NCBI RefSeq assembly: GCF_002242805.1
Contig: NZ_MCGQ01000031.1
Span: forward strand, 1-64,000
Origin: Streptomyces diastatochromogenes
Lineage (GTDB): Bacteria; Actinomycetota; Actinomycetes; Streptomycetales; Streptomycetaceae
Length of the DNA: 64,000 nt
Direction of reading: 5' to 3'
Shown: positions 8,855-17,146 of the stretch, one piece after another
Layout: every line of letters starts with the position of its first letter
Numbering within the stretch: position 1 is the first letter of the stretch
Position numbers and translations under genes: made by a program
Notes under the pieces: generated by a model
Database searches by the model: none
Told to the model about the DNA's origin: nothing
Seen by the model: the letters and a program-made list of their open reading frames with translations, nothing else

Positions 8855-8866
8855 CGGATCCGAGGT

Positions 8867-8902
8867 GCGGTCCCGCGATCCGGACAGGAGTTGCGGGACC
8901 GC
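8867..8902 (+). terminator. hairpin after trpD
   Basis: GCGGTCCCGC (8867-8876) pairs perfectly with GCGGGACCGC (8893-8902). No T-tract. The loop carries GGACAGGA (8882-8889), which can pair with TCCTGTCC at 8920-8927, so two alternative folds are possible just before the riboswitch. Confidence 0.55.
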
Positions 8903-8924
8903 GATCACTTCACGTACGTTCCTG

Positions 8925-9062
8925 TCCAGGTCATGAGTGACAGTCATGAGGCCCCGGCCGACTGTCCGGCAACCCTCCGTCCGTGGCGGGGTGCCCCGGG
9001 TGAAGACCAGGTCGTAGGCAGCGAGGTCTACGGCAAGCGCGGGCCCCTCGAAAGACACCAGG
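8925..9062 (+). promoter_or_regulatory. SAM-IV riboswitch
   Basis: The 8855-9209 gap holds an S-adenosylmethionine-IV aptamer. P1 is GGTC (8929-8932) with GACC (9005-9008). P2 is the perfect pair GACAGTC (8939-8945) / GACTGTC (8960-8966). The conserved core reads CCGGCAACCCTCC, then GGCGGGGTGCCCCGGGTGA, with GCCCCGG (8951) able to pair with CCCCGGG (8994-9000) as the pseudoknot. A further hairpin CGTAG/CTACG follows. SAM-IV elements are known mainly from actinobacteria and control sulfur-metabolism genes. The rest of the gap up to the aminotransferase holds only its ribosome-binding site. Confidence 0.85.
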
Positions 9063-9209
9063 GGTCCTGGTCATCGAGGGAGCCTTCTGTGAGCAAGCGA
9101 ATGCGATAGGGCGCCGAGCCCCGCCTCCGCACACCCCTTTCACCTTCTCCCGTGCCGTCGACGCACCGTCCGGTACGGCGATTTCGCTTACCCCTCACAG
9201 GAGTTCGCC

Positions 9210-10586
9210 ATGTCTGTCTCCACCGCTGCCTCCGCCCAGTCCGTTTGTGCCCCGCTGCCCGTTCTGGGCCGGGATGTCACCGTCCCGCTCGTGACCGGCG
9301 GCGAGGTCACCTACGCGGCGCTCGACTACGCGGCCAGCGCCCCCGCCCTGCAGCGCGTCTGGGACGACGTGGCGGCCTACGCGCCGTACTACGGCAGCGT
9401 CCACCGCGGCGCGGGCTACCTCTCCCAGCTCTCCACCGACCTGTTCGAGAACGCCCGCCGGACGGTCGCCGAGTTCCTCGACTGCCGCGCGGACGACCAG
9501 GTGATCTTCACCCGCTCGACCACGGACTCGCTGAACCTGCTGGCCCGGGCGATCCCGGCCGACTGCCAGGTCTTCGTCTTCGAGACCGAGCACCACGCCT
9601 CCCTGCTGCCCTGGCAGGACGCCCGGGTCACCTACCTCAACGCCCCGCGCACCCCGCAGCAGGCCGTCGAGACCCTGGAGCGGGCCCTCGCCGACCGCAC
9701 TGTGTCCATTGAAGGGGGCTACGGCCCGGCCCTGGTCTGCGTCACCGGCGCCTCCAACGTCACCGGCGAGCTGTGGCCGGTCCGCGAGCTGGCCGCCGCG
9801 GCCCACGCCCACGGCGCCCGGATCGTCCTGGACGCGGCCCAGCTGGCCCCCCACCACCCGGTGTCGATCCAGGACCTCGACGTCGACTGGGTCGCCTTCT
9901 CCGGCCACAAGCTGTACGCCCCCTTCGGCTCCGGCGTCCTGGCCGGCCGCGCCGACTGGCTGGTCGCGGCCGAGCCGTACCTCGCGGGCGGCGGCGCGAG
10001 CCGCAAGGTCACGCGGCGCGAGGACGGGGGAGTGGCCGTGCAGTGGCACGAGACCGCCGCCCGCCACGAGGCCGGCTCCCCGAACGTCATCGGCGCCTAC
10101 TCCATCGCCTCCGCCTGCAAGGCGCTGACGGAGGCCGGCTTCGACACCCTCGTGGCCCGCGAGCAGCACCTGATCACCCAGGTCCGCGAGGGCCTCGCCG
10201 AGGTCCCCGAGGTCAGGATCCTCTCCCTCTTCGGCGACGACGCCCCTCGCGTCGGCGTGATCAGCTTCGTGGTGGACGGCTGGAACAGCTCCCACTTCGC
10301 CGCCGCCCTCTCCGCCGAGTACGGCATCGGCGTCCGCGACGGCCTCTTCTGCGCCCACCCGCTGGTCCGCACCCTCCTCGGCTCCGACCCCCAGATCCAG
10401 GGCGAGTGCGGCGCCCCCGAGGCCGCCCCCGGCGAGAAGTCCCTGAACGCGATCCGGGTGAGCTTCGGCGCGGGCACGCCGGACGAGCACGTGGAGCGCT
10501 TCGTGAACGCGGTACGGGAACTGGTCACGGACGGCGCGCAGTGGCAGTACCGCACGGAGGACGGCCGCTGCGTCCCGGCGGTGTGA
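9210..10586 (+). CDS. class V aminotransferase (cysteine desulfurase-like), SAM-IV controlled
   Basis: PLP enzyme of the NifS/CsdA superfamily, 458 residues. The cofactor lysine is K234 in AFSGHKLYAPFGSG, preceded by the family patterns YGSVHRGAGYLS and FTRSTTDSLNLLAR and the PLP-ring His in FETEHHAS. No obvious NifS-type active-site cysteine loop is visible near the C terminus, where the Cys residues are in GLFCAHP and GECGAPE, so desulfurase activity is not certain. A SAM-IV riboswitch directly upstream places it in methionine/cysteine metabolism. Start set at the ATG with AGGAG ten bases before it. Substrate unknown. Confidence 0.85.
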   Translation: MSVSTAASAQSVCAPLPVLGRDVTVPLVTGGEVTYAALDYAASAPALQRVWDDVAAYAPYYGSVHRGAGYLSQLSTDLFENARRTVAEFLDCRADDQVIFTRSTTDSLNLLARAIPADCQVFVFETEHHASLLPWQDARVTYLNAPRTPQQAVETLERALADRTVSIEGGYGPALVCVTGASNVTGELWPVRELAAAAHAHGARIVLDAAQLAPHHPVSIQDLDVDWVAFSGHKLYAPFGSGVLAGRADWLVAAEPYLAGGGASRKVTRREDGGVAVQWHETAARHEAGSPNVIGAYSIASACKALTEAGFDTLVAREQHLITQVREGLAEVPEVRILSLFGDDAPRVGVISFVVDGWNSSHFAAALSAEYGIGVRDGLFCAHPLVRTLLGSDPQIQGECGAPEAAPGEKSLNAIRVSFGAGTPDEHVERFVNAVRELVTDGAQWQYRTEDGRCVPAV

Positions 10587-10621
10587 GTCTCTGAACGCCC
10601 GGTGAGGCGGTCTTCAGTCGA

Positions 10622-10903
10622 TCAGTTGTCCAACCCGATCGAGAAGGCCGCCTCGAGGTCGTGCTGCGAGTACGTACGGAAGGCGACGTGCGTGTCCGTG
10701 GCCTCGACCCCGGGGATCTTGCTGATCCGCCCCGGAATCACGTCGGCCAGGTCCTCGTGCTGGCGTACCCGCACCATGGCGATCAGGTCATACGTACCGG
10801 TGACGGAGAAGACTTCGCTGACGGTATCCAGCGAGGCGATCTGCTCGGCGATCTCGGGGATCCGGTCCACGCTGGTCTTGATCAGGACGATCGCGGTGAT
10901 CAC
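10622..10903 (-). CDS. stand-alone AsnC/Lrp ligand-binding (RAM) domain protein
   Basis: 93 residues covering only the effector-binding, oligomerising domain of Lrp/AsnC regulators (IAVLIK-type beta strand, then the GTYDLIAMVRV core). There is no helix-turn-helix. Such SAM/RAM proteins form rings that bind amino acids and may modulate full-length Lrp regulators. GTG start overlapping the rhomboid stop by four bases, so it is the second gene of a two-gene operon. The neighbouring aminotransferase ends convergently 35 bases away. Confidence 0.85.
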   Translation of the reverse strand: MITAIVLIKTSVDRIPEIAEQIASLDTVSEVFSVTGTYDLIAMVRVRQHEDLADVIPGRISKIPGVEATDTHVAFRTYSQHDLEAAFSIGLDN

Positions 10904-11643
10904 GACGGGTTCTCTCCCTCGGGTGCCGGAGCCGGTGCAGGGTTCACTCTAGTCGTGCGTCCGTAGCGCACCCACGCGTAGCCGAACCCCACCCCGAAGC
11001 CGACCAGGTGTGCCAGGTAGGCGACCCCGGGCCCCTCGCCGGAGCGGCCCGCCGCGAGCCACTGCAGGGCGGCCCAGAAGGGCAGCACGACCCAGGCCGG
11101 GAAGCGCATCGGCAGGAAGAACAGGAAGGGGAGGAGACTGGTCACACGGGCGCGGGGAAACAGGTAGAGGAATGCCCCGAGCACCGCCGAGATCGCCCCG
11201 GACGCGCCCACCAGCGACTGCTCGGAGGTGGCGTTGGCGGCTGCGTAGCCCAGCAGGGCCAGATAGCCGCAGCCGACGTAGAACAGGGTGAACTCCACCC
11301 GGCCCATCCGTTCCTCGGTCATCACCCCGAAGACGAAGAGGAAGAGCATGTTGCCGAGCAGATGCACCCAGCTGCCGTGCACGAACAGCGCGGTGACCGG
11401 GGTCAGGGCCTCCCGGACGGGCTCGTGGAACAGCTCCGCCGGGACCACCCCCCAGCGCCGGAAGTACGCGCGCTGCGCGGCCGGCAGCGCGTCCGCGGAG
11501 CCGTACGCCGGAGTGAGCCCGGAGGCCGGGCCCAGCACGAAGATCAGTGAGCACAGGGCGATGAGGATGTACGTCATCGGCGCGGAGGTGTCCCGGAGCG
11601 CCCTGAGTGTGCGGCCGGCCGTCGTGCTCCAGGCGTTGATCAT
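10900..11643 (-). CDS. rhomboid family intramembrane serine protease
   Basis: 247 residues with six or more hydrophobic helices. The family landmarks are visible: the HGSWVHLLGNMLFLFVFG helix with the oxyanion Asn, the catalytic GASGA (nucleophile Ser) and the catalytic His in LAHLVGFGVGFGYA. The long N-terminal loop containing RRWGVVPAELF is also typical. The ATG beginning MINAWSTTAG is chosen; a nearer ATG (MTYILIAL) is possible. Divergent from the zinc-ribbon gene. Its role in Streptomyces is not known. Confidence 0.9.
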   Translation of the reverse strand: MINAWSTTAGRTLRALRDTSAPMTYILIALCSLIFVLGPASGLTPAYGSADALPAAQRAYFRRWGVVPAELFHEPVREALTPVTALFVHGSWVHLLGNMLFLFVFGVMTEERMGRVEFTLFYVGCGYLALLGYAAANATSEQSLVGASGAISAVLGAFLYLFPRARVTSLLPFLFFLPMRFPAWVVLPFWAALQWLAAGRSGEGPGVAYLAHLVGFGVGFGYAWVRYGRTTRVNPAPAPAPEGENPS

Positions 11644-11797
11644 GACTACAGAGCATGACGTAAGGGGACGCAACCTGACAGACCGCCTCGCCGCCGTGGA
11701 CGGACGGGCGGTGAGTACCCGCCAGGCCGTAGGGTTACGAGCCACACGCGTCGAGGAGCGGCGCGGACCGACCCGAGTAAGGAAGCGAACAGCCACG

Positions 11798-12037
11798 ATG
11801 ACGGTTCCCCTGCCGACCGCCACGACGCGATGGCGCTGCACCCTCTGCGGCAACCTCACCCGTTTCGACGTGACCCGCTCGTCGAAGGTCGTCGAGTACA
11901 TCCACCTCGACCTGGCCGGTGAGCCGACGGTCGAGGAGCGCGAGGTGGTCAGTGAGACCATCGAGTCGGTCCGCTGCCGCTGGTGCAACGCGGTGGACCA
12001 GGTGGAACTCGTGGACAGGCCGGGCGCCGGCTCCTGA
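11798..12037 (+). CDS. small zinc-ribbon protein
   Basis: 79 residues. Two CxxC knuckles about 45 residues apart (WRCTLCGN and VRCRWCNA) should bind one zinc. The middle part is acidic (VEEREVVSETIES). A ribosome-binding sequence AGGAAG lies at 11779-11784. It sits 38 bases before the NYN-domain gene and probably shares its transcript, which hints at a nucleic-acid role. I do not recognise a characterised homologue. Confidence 0.75.
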   Translation: MTVPLPTATTRWRCTLCGNLTRFDVTRSSKVVEYIHLDLAGEPTVEEREVVSETIESVRCRWCNAVDQVELVDRPGAGS

Positions 12038-12075
12038 GCGGAGCGGGCCCCGTACAGGGTATTGGGGTGTGACGG

Positions 12076-13419
12076 ATGGTGGAGACCGCAGGCGGGGGGC
12101 CGGGCGACGGCACCGCTGAGGTGCTTGACCGTCCGCTGCCCGACGGCGTGCGCCGGCGGGTCGTGCAGATCGTCTCCGACGGGTTCGGCGGCCTGACCGT
12201 CGCGGAACTGCCCGCCCAGTTGAGGCAGTACGCCCGGTTCGCCCCGAACCGGCGGGCCAAGTTCGCCGGGAACGCGATGGCGGCCGCGCTGGAGACCGAC
12301 CCGCTCTTCCGGCAGCGGATCGGGGAGAAGTTCAGAGAGGCGCAGCCGGAGCTGTCCGGCGCCCTGGACTCCGGCTCGCCGCCCCCGGCCGCGGACCCGC
12401 TCGATGTGGCGGCCGCGGCCTATGTGCTGCGCCCGGCGGGCTGGGTGAAGCTGGTCACCGCGGCCGGCGAGGAGGCCCAGCGCGCGGACGCCGAGCGGGC
12501 CGACGAGGAGAGCCGGGCCGAGCTGGAGCGGCTGCGCGAGGAGCTGGCCCAGGCCCGGACGCAGACCCGGACCGAGACCGAACGGCTGCGCACCGAGCTG
12601 GAGTCGGCGAAGAAGGAAGCGGAATCGCTTCACCGTAAGCTCCGGGCCGCGCTCAGCGACGTCAAGCGCGGGGAGGCCGCGCTGCGCAAGGTGCAGGGCG
12701 AGATCGAGACCGTGCGTGCCGAGGGGCAGGCGCAGCTGTCGGCCGCCGAGAGCGAGTCCCGCCGGCTCAAGGCCCGGCTGGGCGAGGCCGAGGCCGGGCT
12801 GGAGGCCACCCGCCGGGCGGCCCGCGAGGGGCGCAGCGTCGAGGACATGCGGGTACGGCTGCTGCTCGACACCCTGCTGGACGCCACTCAGGGGCTGCGG
12901 CGCGAACTCGCCCTGCCCCCGGTCTCCGTGCGCCCGGCCGAGACCGTGGACGCGGTCGAACCGGGACGCATGACCCCGAAGGACATCGCGGCCCGGGCCC
13001 TGTCCGAGAACGACCCGGCGATCCTCGACCAGTTGCTCGCGCTGCCGCAGGTGCATCTGGTGGTCGACGGCTACAACGTCACCAAGACCGGCTATCCGCA
13101 GATGCCGCTGGAGAAGCAGCGGCTGCGGCTCCTGGGCCAGCTGTCGGCGCTCGCCGCGCAGACCGGCGCCGAGGTGACGTGCGTCTTCGACGGCGCCGAA
13201 CTGGCCGCGCCGGTGCTGCTCGCGCCGCCGCGCGGGGTGCGGGTGCTGTTCTCCAAGCCGGGGATCACGGCCGACGAGCTGATCCGTCAGCTGGTGCGCG
13301 CGGAGCCCCCGGGCCGTCCGGTCATCGTCGCCTCGACCGACCGGGAGGTGGCCGACGGGGTCGCGAAGGCCGGTGCCCGTCCCGTCGCCTCTGCGGTACT
13401 TCTGAAGCGACTGTCCTGA
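12076..13419 (+). CDS. coiled-coil NYN (YacP-like PIN) domain protein
   Basis: 447 residues. The N-terminal 130 residues form a helical domain (RRRVVQIVSDGFGGLTVAEL). Residues 135-260 are a long charged coiled coil (repeated E-R-L-R-E-L pattern). The last 110 residues are an NYN/YacP nuclease-like domain with VHLVVDGYNVTKTGYP, VTCVFDGAEL and VIVASTDREVADG, holding the acidic residues expected for an RNase active site. It may act in RNA turnover. Follows the zinc-ribbon gene closely. Function in Streptomyces not established. Confidence 0.87.
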   Translation: MVETAGGGPGDGTAEVLDRPLPDGVRRRVVQIVSDGFGGLTVAELPAQLRQYARFAPNRRAKFAGNAMAAALETDPLFRQRIGEKFREAQPELSGALDSGSPPPAADPLDVAAAAYVLRPAGWVKLVTAAGEEAQRADAERADEESRAELERLREELAQARTQTRTETERLRTELESAKKEAESLHRKLRAALSDVKRGEAALRKVQGEIETVRAEGQAQLSAAESESRRLKARLGEAEAGLEATRRAAREGRSVEDMRVRLLLDTLLDATQGLRRELALPPVSVRPAETVDAVEPGRMTPKDIAARALSENDPAILDQLLALPQVHLVVDGYNVTKTGYPQMPLEKQRLRLLGQLSALAAQTGAEVTCVFDGAELAAPVLLAPPRGVRVLFSKPGITADELIRQLVRAEPPGRPVIVASTDREVADGVAKAGARPVASAVLLKRLS

Positions 13420-13548
13420 AGGTCCAACGCACATACGCAATGCCCGAATTGACCTGACTCTCACGCCACGTAGGGTCAATCGCGTCTCACTGCACGTGAG
13501 TTATGTGCAAAGAATGCATTGCGTCACAGGGTTTTTTGCCGCGAGGAT

Positions 13549-13578
13549 TTGAACTGATCACAAGTGGGTCACTAGGGT
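13549..13578 (+). promoter_or_regulatory. HrdB-type promoter of the first NlpC/P60 gene
   Basis: TTGAAC at 13549-13554, an 18-base spacer, then TAGGGT at 13573-13578, the Streptomyces vegetative -35/-10 pattern. The spacer begins with TGATCAC (13555-13561), which is repeated inverted as GTGATCA at 13601-13607, so a regulator could cover the start site. A small hairpin GCTCG/CGAGC (13583-13598) lies in the leader. Confidence 0.6.
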
Positions 13579-13631
13579 CTGGGCTCGAACCTCCGAGCGG
13601 GTGATCACTCACAAGAAGGAGTTCCTCCTCC

Positions 13632-14663
13632 GTGGCGTCCCACCGTCGACCCAAGCAGCCGAGCCGCACGCGTGTCACCGTGCTGACCACCGCAGCCGCC
13701 GCTGCCGTCGCGCTCAGCGCGAACGCCGCCAATGCCGCGCCGAGCGAGAAGCTCAGCAAGGACGAGGTCAAGGCGAAGGTCGACAACCTCTACGAGCAGG
13801 CGGAGCAGGCCACCGAGAAGTACAACGGGGCCAAGGAGAAGCAGCAGAAGCTGCAGAAGGAAATATCCACGATCCAGGACAACGTCGCCCGCGGTCAGCA
13901 GGAGCTGAACAAGCTGCGCGACGGCCTGGGTTCGCTGGCCACCGCCCAGTACCGCTCCGGCGGTATCGACTCCTCGGTCCAGCTCTTCCTGTCCTCCAAC
14001 CCGGACGACTTCCTCGACAAGGCCTCCACGCTCGACCAGTTGAGCAGCCAGCAGGTCGAGGCCCTGCAGAAGATTCAGGACAAACAGCGCGAACTCGCCC
14101 AGGAGCGGGCAGAGGCCACCGACAAGCTCAAGGACCTCGCCGCCACCCGCACCGAGCTGGGCAACAAGAAGAAGGAAGTCCAGGGCAAGCTCGCCGAGGC
14201 GCAGAAGCTGCTCAACACCCTGACCGCCAAGGAGAAGGCCGCGCTCGCCGCCGAGCAGGCGCGTGCCAACCGCTCCTCCACCGAGCGCGTGGACCTCGGC
14301 GACGACTCCTCCGCTTCCGGCCGGGCCGCCGCCGCCTTCTCCGCCGCGCAGAGCAAGATCGGCTCGCCCTACGTCTACGGCGCCTCCGGTCCCTCCTCCT
14401 TCGACTGCTCGGGCCTGACCTCCTGGGCCTACGCCCAGGCCGGCGTCTCCATACCGCGCACCTCCGAGGCGCAGGCGAACATCGGCGCCCACCTCTCGGA
14501 GAGCCAGCTCCAGGTCGGCGATCTGGTCTTCTTCTACGGCGACCTGCACCACGTCGGCCTCTACGCCGGCAACGGCCAGGTGCTGCACGCCCCGCACACC
14601 GGCGCCGTGGTCCGCTACGAGTCGATCAGCAACATGCCGTTCCAGTTCGGCGTCCGGGTCTGA
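13632..14663 (+). CDS. secreted NlpC/P60 peptidoglycan endopeptidase (first of a tandem pair)
   Basis: 343 residues. Signal peptide in residues 1-36 ending in ANAAPS. A long coiled coil (about 45-205) with the EEQ-rich heptads common to RipA/CwlO-like enzymes follows, then an NlpC/P60 domain (about 235-343). The catalytic Cys259 is in FDCSGL, and the histidines are in HHVGLYAGNG and HAPHTG. It cuts the D-Glu to diamino acid bond of stem peptides; the coiled coil probably gives partner control. GTG start with GAAGGAG before it. The next gene is a paralogue with the same layout. Confidence 0.95.
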   Translation: MASHRRPKQPSRTRVTVLTTAAAAAVALSANAANAAPSEKLSKDEVKAKVDNLYEQAEQATEKYNGAKEKQQKLQKEISTIQDNVARGQQELNKLRDGLGSLATAQYRSGGIDSSVQLFLSSNPDDFLDKASTLDQLSSQQVEALQKIQDKQRELAQERAEATDKLKDLAATRTELGNKKKEVQGKLAEAQKLLNTLTAKEKAALAAEQARANRSSTERVDLGDDSSASGRAAAAFSAAQSKIGSPYVYGASGPSSFDCSGLTSWAYAQAGVSIPRTSEAQANIGAHLSESQLQVGDLVFFYGDLHHVGLYAGNGQVLHAPHTGAVVRYESISNMPFQFGVRV

Positions 14664-14728
14664 CAACACCGCGACGCTGACTCGGGGGCGCCCGAACGGG
14701 CGAATTCCCGTGCACCGAAACTGACTCC

Positions 14729-14764
14729 ACGCCCCGCCCATGACCTGCGTCAGGGGCGGGGCGT
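14729..14764 (+). terminator. terminator between the tandem NlpC/P60 genes
   Basis: ACGCCCCGCCC (14729-14739) pairs perfectly with GGGCGGGGCGT (14754-14764), loop of 14 bases, followed by CAGGTTTG. It separates transcription of the two paralogues at least in part. Confidence 0.65.
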
Positions 14765-14900
14765 CAGGTTTGTGCGCCCCTCGATGTCGTTCGGCGCGGT
14801 CCTTCCGCACGGCTACTGTCTGCCGCGTTTCCCCGGCGCAGGGGCCTCCCCGTCCCCGGCGCCGGGGAGGCCGTCTCTGTCCGCCAGCAGAAGGACTGCC

Positions 14901-15923
14901 GTGGGGTCCCATCGCCGCCTTGCACTGTCCGGGTTCAATCGAGGGGCCGGCGTCGCCCTGTGTGTGTTGTCGGCCGCGGCCGCCGCGCTCGGCGCCGTAC
15001 CCGCCCAAGCAGCGCCGCACGGCGACACCCGTGCCGAGGTGGACCGCCTCTACGAGGAGGCCGAGAGCGCGACCCAGGCCTACGACAAGGCCGACGAGCG
15101 GGCCGACGTGCTGCGCCGGGAGATCCGGGACGCCCAGGACCACATCGCCCGGCAGCAGCAGCGCATCAACACCATGCGCGAGGCGCTCGGTTCGCTGGCC
15201 GGCGCCCAGTACCGCGCCGGAGGCCTCGACCCGGCCGTCGCCCTGCTCTTCTCCGACGACCCCGACGACTACCTCGACAAGGCGGCCACCCTCGACCGCA
15301 TCGGCGCCCAGCAGGCCGGCCGGCTGCGGGAGTTGAGCACGGCGATGCGCGAGCTGGCCCAGGAGCGTGCCGAGGCCGCCGGGAAGCTCGCCGCGCTGGA
15401 GCAGAGCCGCAAGGCGGTCGCCACGCACAAGCGGACCGTGGAGAAGAAGCTCGCCAGGGCCCGGCAACTGCTCAACGCCCTGCCCGCCGCCGAACGCGCC
15501 GCCTACGACCGGGCCTCCCGCTCCGACGGCACCGACCGCGTCGACCTGCCCGACCTGTCCGGCGCCGTCGCCCCCGACGCCCGCGCCGCGGCCGCCGTCG
15601 CCGCCGCCCGCTCCGCCCTCGGCCGGCCCTATGTGTGGGGCGCGACCGGCCCCTCCGGCTTCGACTGCTCGGGCCTGATGCAGTGGTCGTACGGGCACGC
15701 CGGCGTCCATCTGCCGCGCACCTCGCAGGAGCAGCGGTACGCCGGCCGGCAGATCCCGCTCTCTCAGGCGCGCCCCGGCGACCTGGTCGTCTACCGCTCC
15801 GACGCCAGCCATGTGGCGATGTACGTGGGCAACGGCCAGGTCATCCACGCCCCCTATCCGGGCGCGCCGGTGCGCTACGACCCGGTCGGCATGATGCCCG
15901 TCTCCTCGGTCACCCGGCCCTGA
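14901..15923 (+). CDS. secreted NlpC/P60 peptidoglycan endopeptidase (second of a tandem pair)
   Basis: 340 residues with the same order as its neighbour: signal peptide (GSHRRLALSG start, cleavage near PAQAAPHG), coiled coil with the shared block LGSLAGAQYRAGGLD, and the NlpC/P60 domain with Cys256 in FDCSGL and histidines in HVAMYVGNG and HAPYPG. Start set at GTG 14901 rather than a longer upstream extension: AAGGA lies five bases before it and the N terminus then matches the neighbour's MASHRRP. Clearly a gene duplication. Confidence 0.93.
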   Translation: MGSHRRLALSGFNRGAGVALCVLSAAAAALGAVPAQAAPHGDTRAEVDRLYEEAESATQAYDKADERADVLRREIRDAQDHIARQQQRINTMREALGSLAGAQYRAGGLDPAVALLFSDDPDDYLDKAATLDRIGAQQAGRLRELSTAMRELAQERAEAAGKLAALEQSRKAVATHKRTVEKKLARARQLLNALPAAERAAYDRASRSDGTDRVDLPDLSGAVAPDARAAAAVAAARSALGRPYVWGATGPSGFDCSGLMQWSYGHAGVHLPRTSQEQRYAGRQIPLSQARPGDLVVYRSDASHVAMYVGNGQVIHAPYPGAPVRYDPVGMMPVSSVTRP

Positions 15924-15952
15924 CCGCCCTCTCCACCCCGTACGATCGGCGA

Positions 15953-17146
15953 ATGGCTGGTCACAGGCGGGCATGGCGCTCCACGGTGGTGGGGCTCTGT
16001 CTGCTGCTCGCGGCGCCCCTCGCCGGATGCGGCGACCGGACCGCGGTCGACCCGGCCAGGGCCGGGGTGCAGCAGGTGCTCGACCGGCGCTCCGCGGCCC
16101 TGCTCCGGCACGACGAGACGGCGTACGGCGCGACGGGCAGCCGGACCGCGTACGCCCGCCTGCGGGCGCTCCCGCTGGCCTCCTGGACCTACCGGGTGAC
16201 CGCCGTGCACCACGGCGGCAAGGGCGCCACCGCCGACGCCGAACTGCGCTACCGGATCGCCGGCTACGACCGGGCCCCGGTCAGCGTCCGCCGCACCCTC
16301 ACCCTCGGCCGCACCGCCGACGGCAAGTGGTACGTCACCGCCGACAAGCCCGCGCACAAGGCGGGGGAGCAGTTGTGGGACCAGGGCACGGTGACCGCGG
16401 CGAAGGGCGCGCACAGCCTGGTCCTCGGGGCCGGTCAGAGCGCCGGCGACCTGCGCGCCTACGCCCGGCTCGCCGACCACGCGGTCCCGGCCGTCTCCCG
16501 GGCGTGGGGCACGGACTGGGCCGGCCGGGTCGTCGTCCTCGTCCCGCGCACGCTGGAGGGCATGGCGGGGCTGCTGGGCTCGCCCGCGTCCAACTACCGG
16601 GGCATCGCCGCCGTCACCACCGGCGAGGTGGGCGGCGCGGGACGGGCGCCCGCGGACCGGGTGGTCGTCAACCCGGATGCGTACGCCATGCTGGGCGGCG
16701 TCGGCAAGCAGGTCGTGCTCACCCACGAGACCACCCATGTGGCCACCCGCGCGCACACCAACGCCGCCACCCCGCTGTGGCTCTCCGAGGGCTACGCCGA
16801 CTGGATCGGCTACCTCGGCACCGGCCGCACGCCCGCCGAGGCCGCACCGGAACTGGCCCGCGCGGTCAAGGACAGCCAGGTGCCCACGAGCCTCCCCGCC
16901 GACAAGGACTTCGGCTTCAGCCGCGACCCCGCCCGCCTCGCCCAGGCCTACGAGGGCGGCTGGCTCGCCTGCCGGATGATCGCCGACCACTGGGGCAGGG
17001 CCCGGCTGGGCGCCTTCTACCGGGCCGTCGGCGACCACCAGAAGCGACCCGGCGCGGTCGAGGAGGCGCTGAGGAAGGTGCTCAAGACCAAGCCCGAGGC
17101 GTTCACCGCCGAGTGGCGGCGGTACGTGCGCGCTCAGCTGCGCTGA
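15953..17146 (+). CDS. HExxH metallopeptidase-like lipoprotein
   Basis: 397 residues. Lipoprotein signal peptide with lipobox LAGC at about residues 22-25. The central domain (residues 45-150) resembles an NTF2/SnoaL-like fold by its pattern of strands and aromatic residues. The C-terminal half carries HETTH (His258, Glu259, His262) and then WLSEGYADW, where Glu279 fits the third zinc ligand of gluzincin peptidases (peptidase MA family layout). It follows the NlpC/P60 pair by 29 bases and probably belongs to the same wall-remodelling block. Substrate unknown. Its end overlaps the convergent PadR gene by 13 bases. Confidence 0.85.
   Translation: MAGHRRAWRSTVVGLCLLLAAPLAGCGDRTAVDPARAGVQQVLDRRSAALLRHDETAYGATGSRTAYARLRALPLASWTYRVTAVHHGGKGATADAELRYRIAGYDRAPVSVRRTLTLGRTADGKWYVTADKPAHKAGEQLWDQGTVTAAKGAHSLVLGAGQSAGDLRAYARLADHAVPAVSRAWGTDWAGRVVVLVPRTLEGMAGLLGSPASNYRGIAAVTTGEVGGAGRAPADRVVVNPDAYAMLGGVGKQVVLTHETTHVATRAHTNAATPLWLSEGYADWIGYLGTGRTPAEAAPELARAVKDSQVPTSLPADKDFGFSRDPARLAQAYEGGWLACRMIADHWGRARLGAFYRAVGDHQKRPGAVEEALRKVLKTKPEAFTAEWRRYVRAQLR

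Noticed and set aside
10900..13479. A very long minus-strand open frame (over 850 codons) running through the zinc-ribbon and NYN genes
   Set aside because: Only its last part (from 11643) has real protein character, the rhomboid protease. The rest is the antisense shadow of high-GC plus-strand genes.
13440..13631. Possible c-di-AMP (ydaO) riboswitch before the NlpC/P60 gene
   Set aside because: Streptomyces wall hydrolase genes often have one, but the conserved blocks are not seen and the transcript leader from the visible promoter is only about 45 bases.
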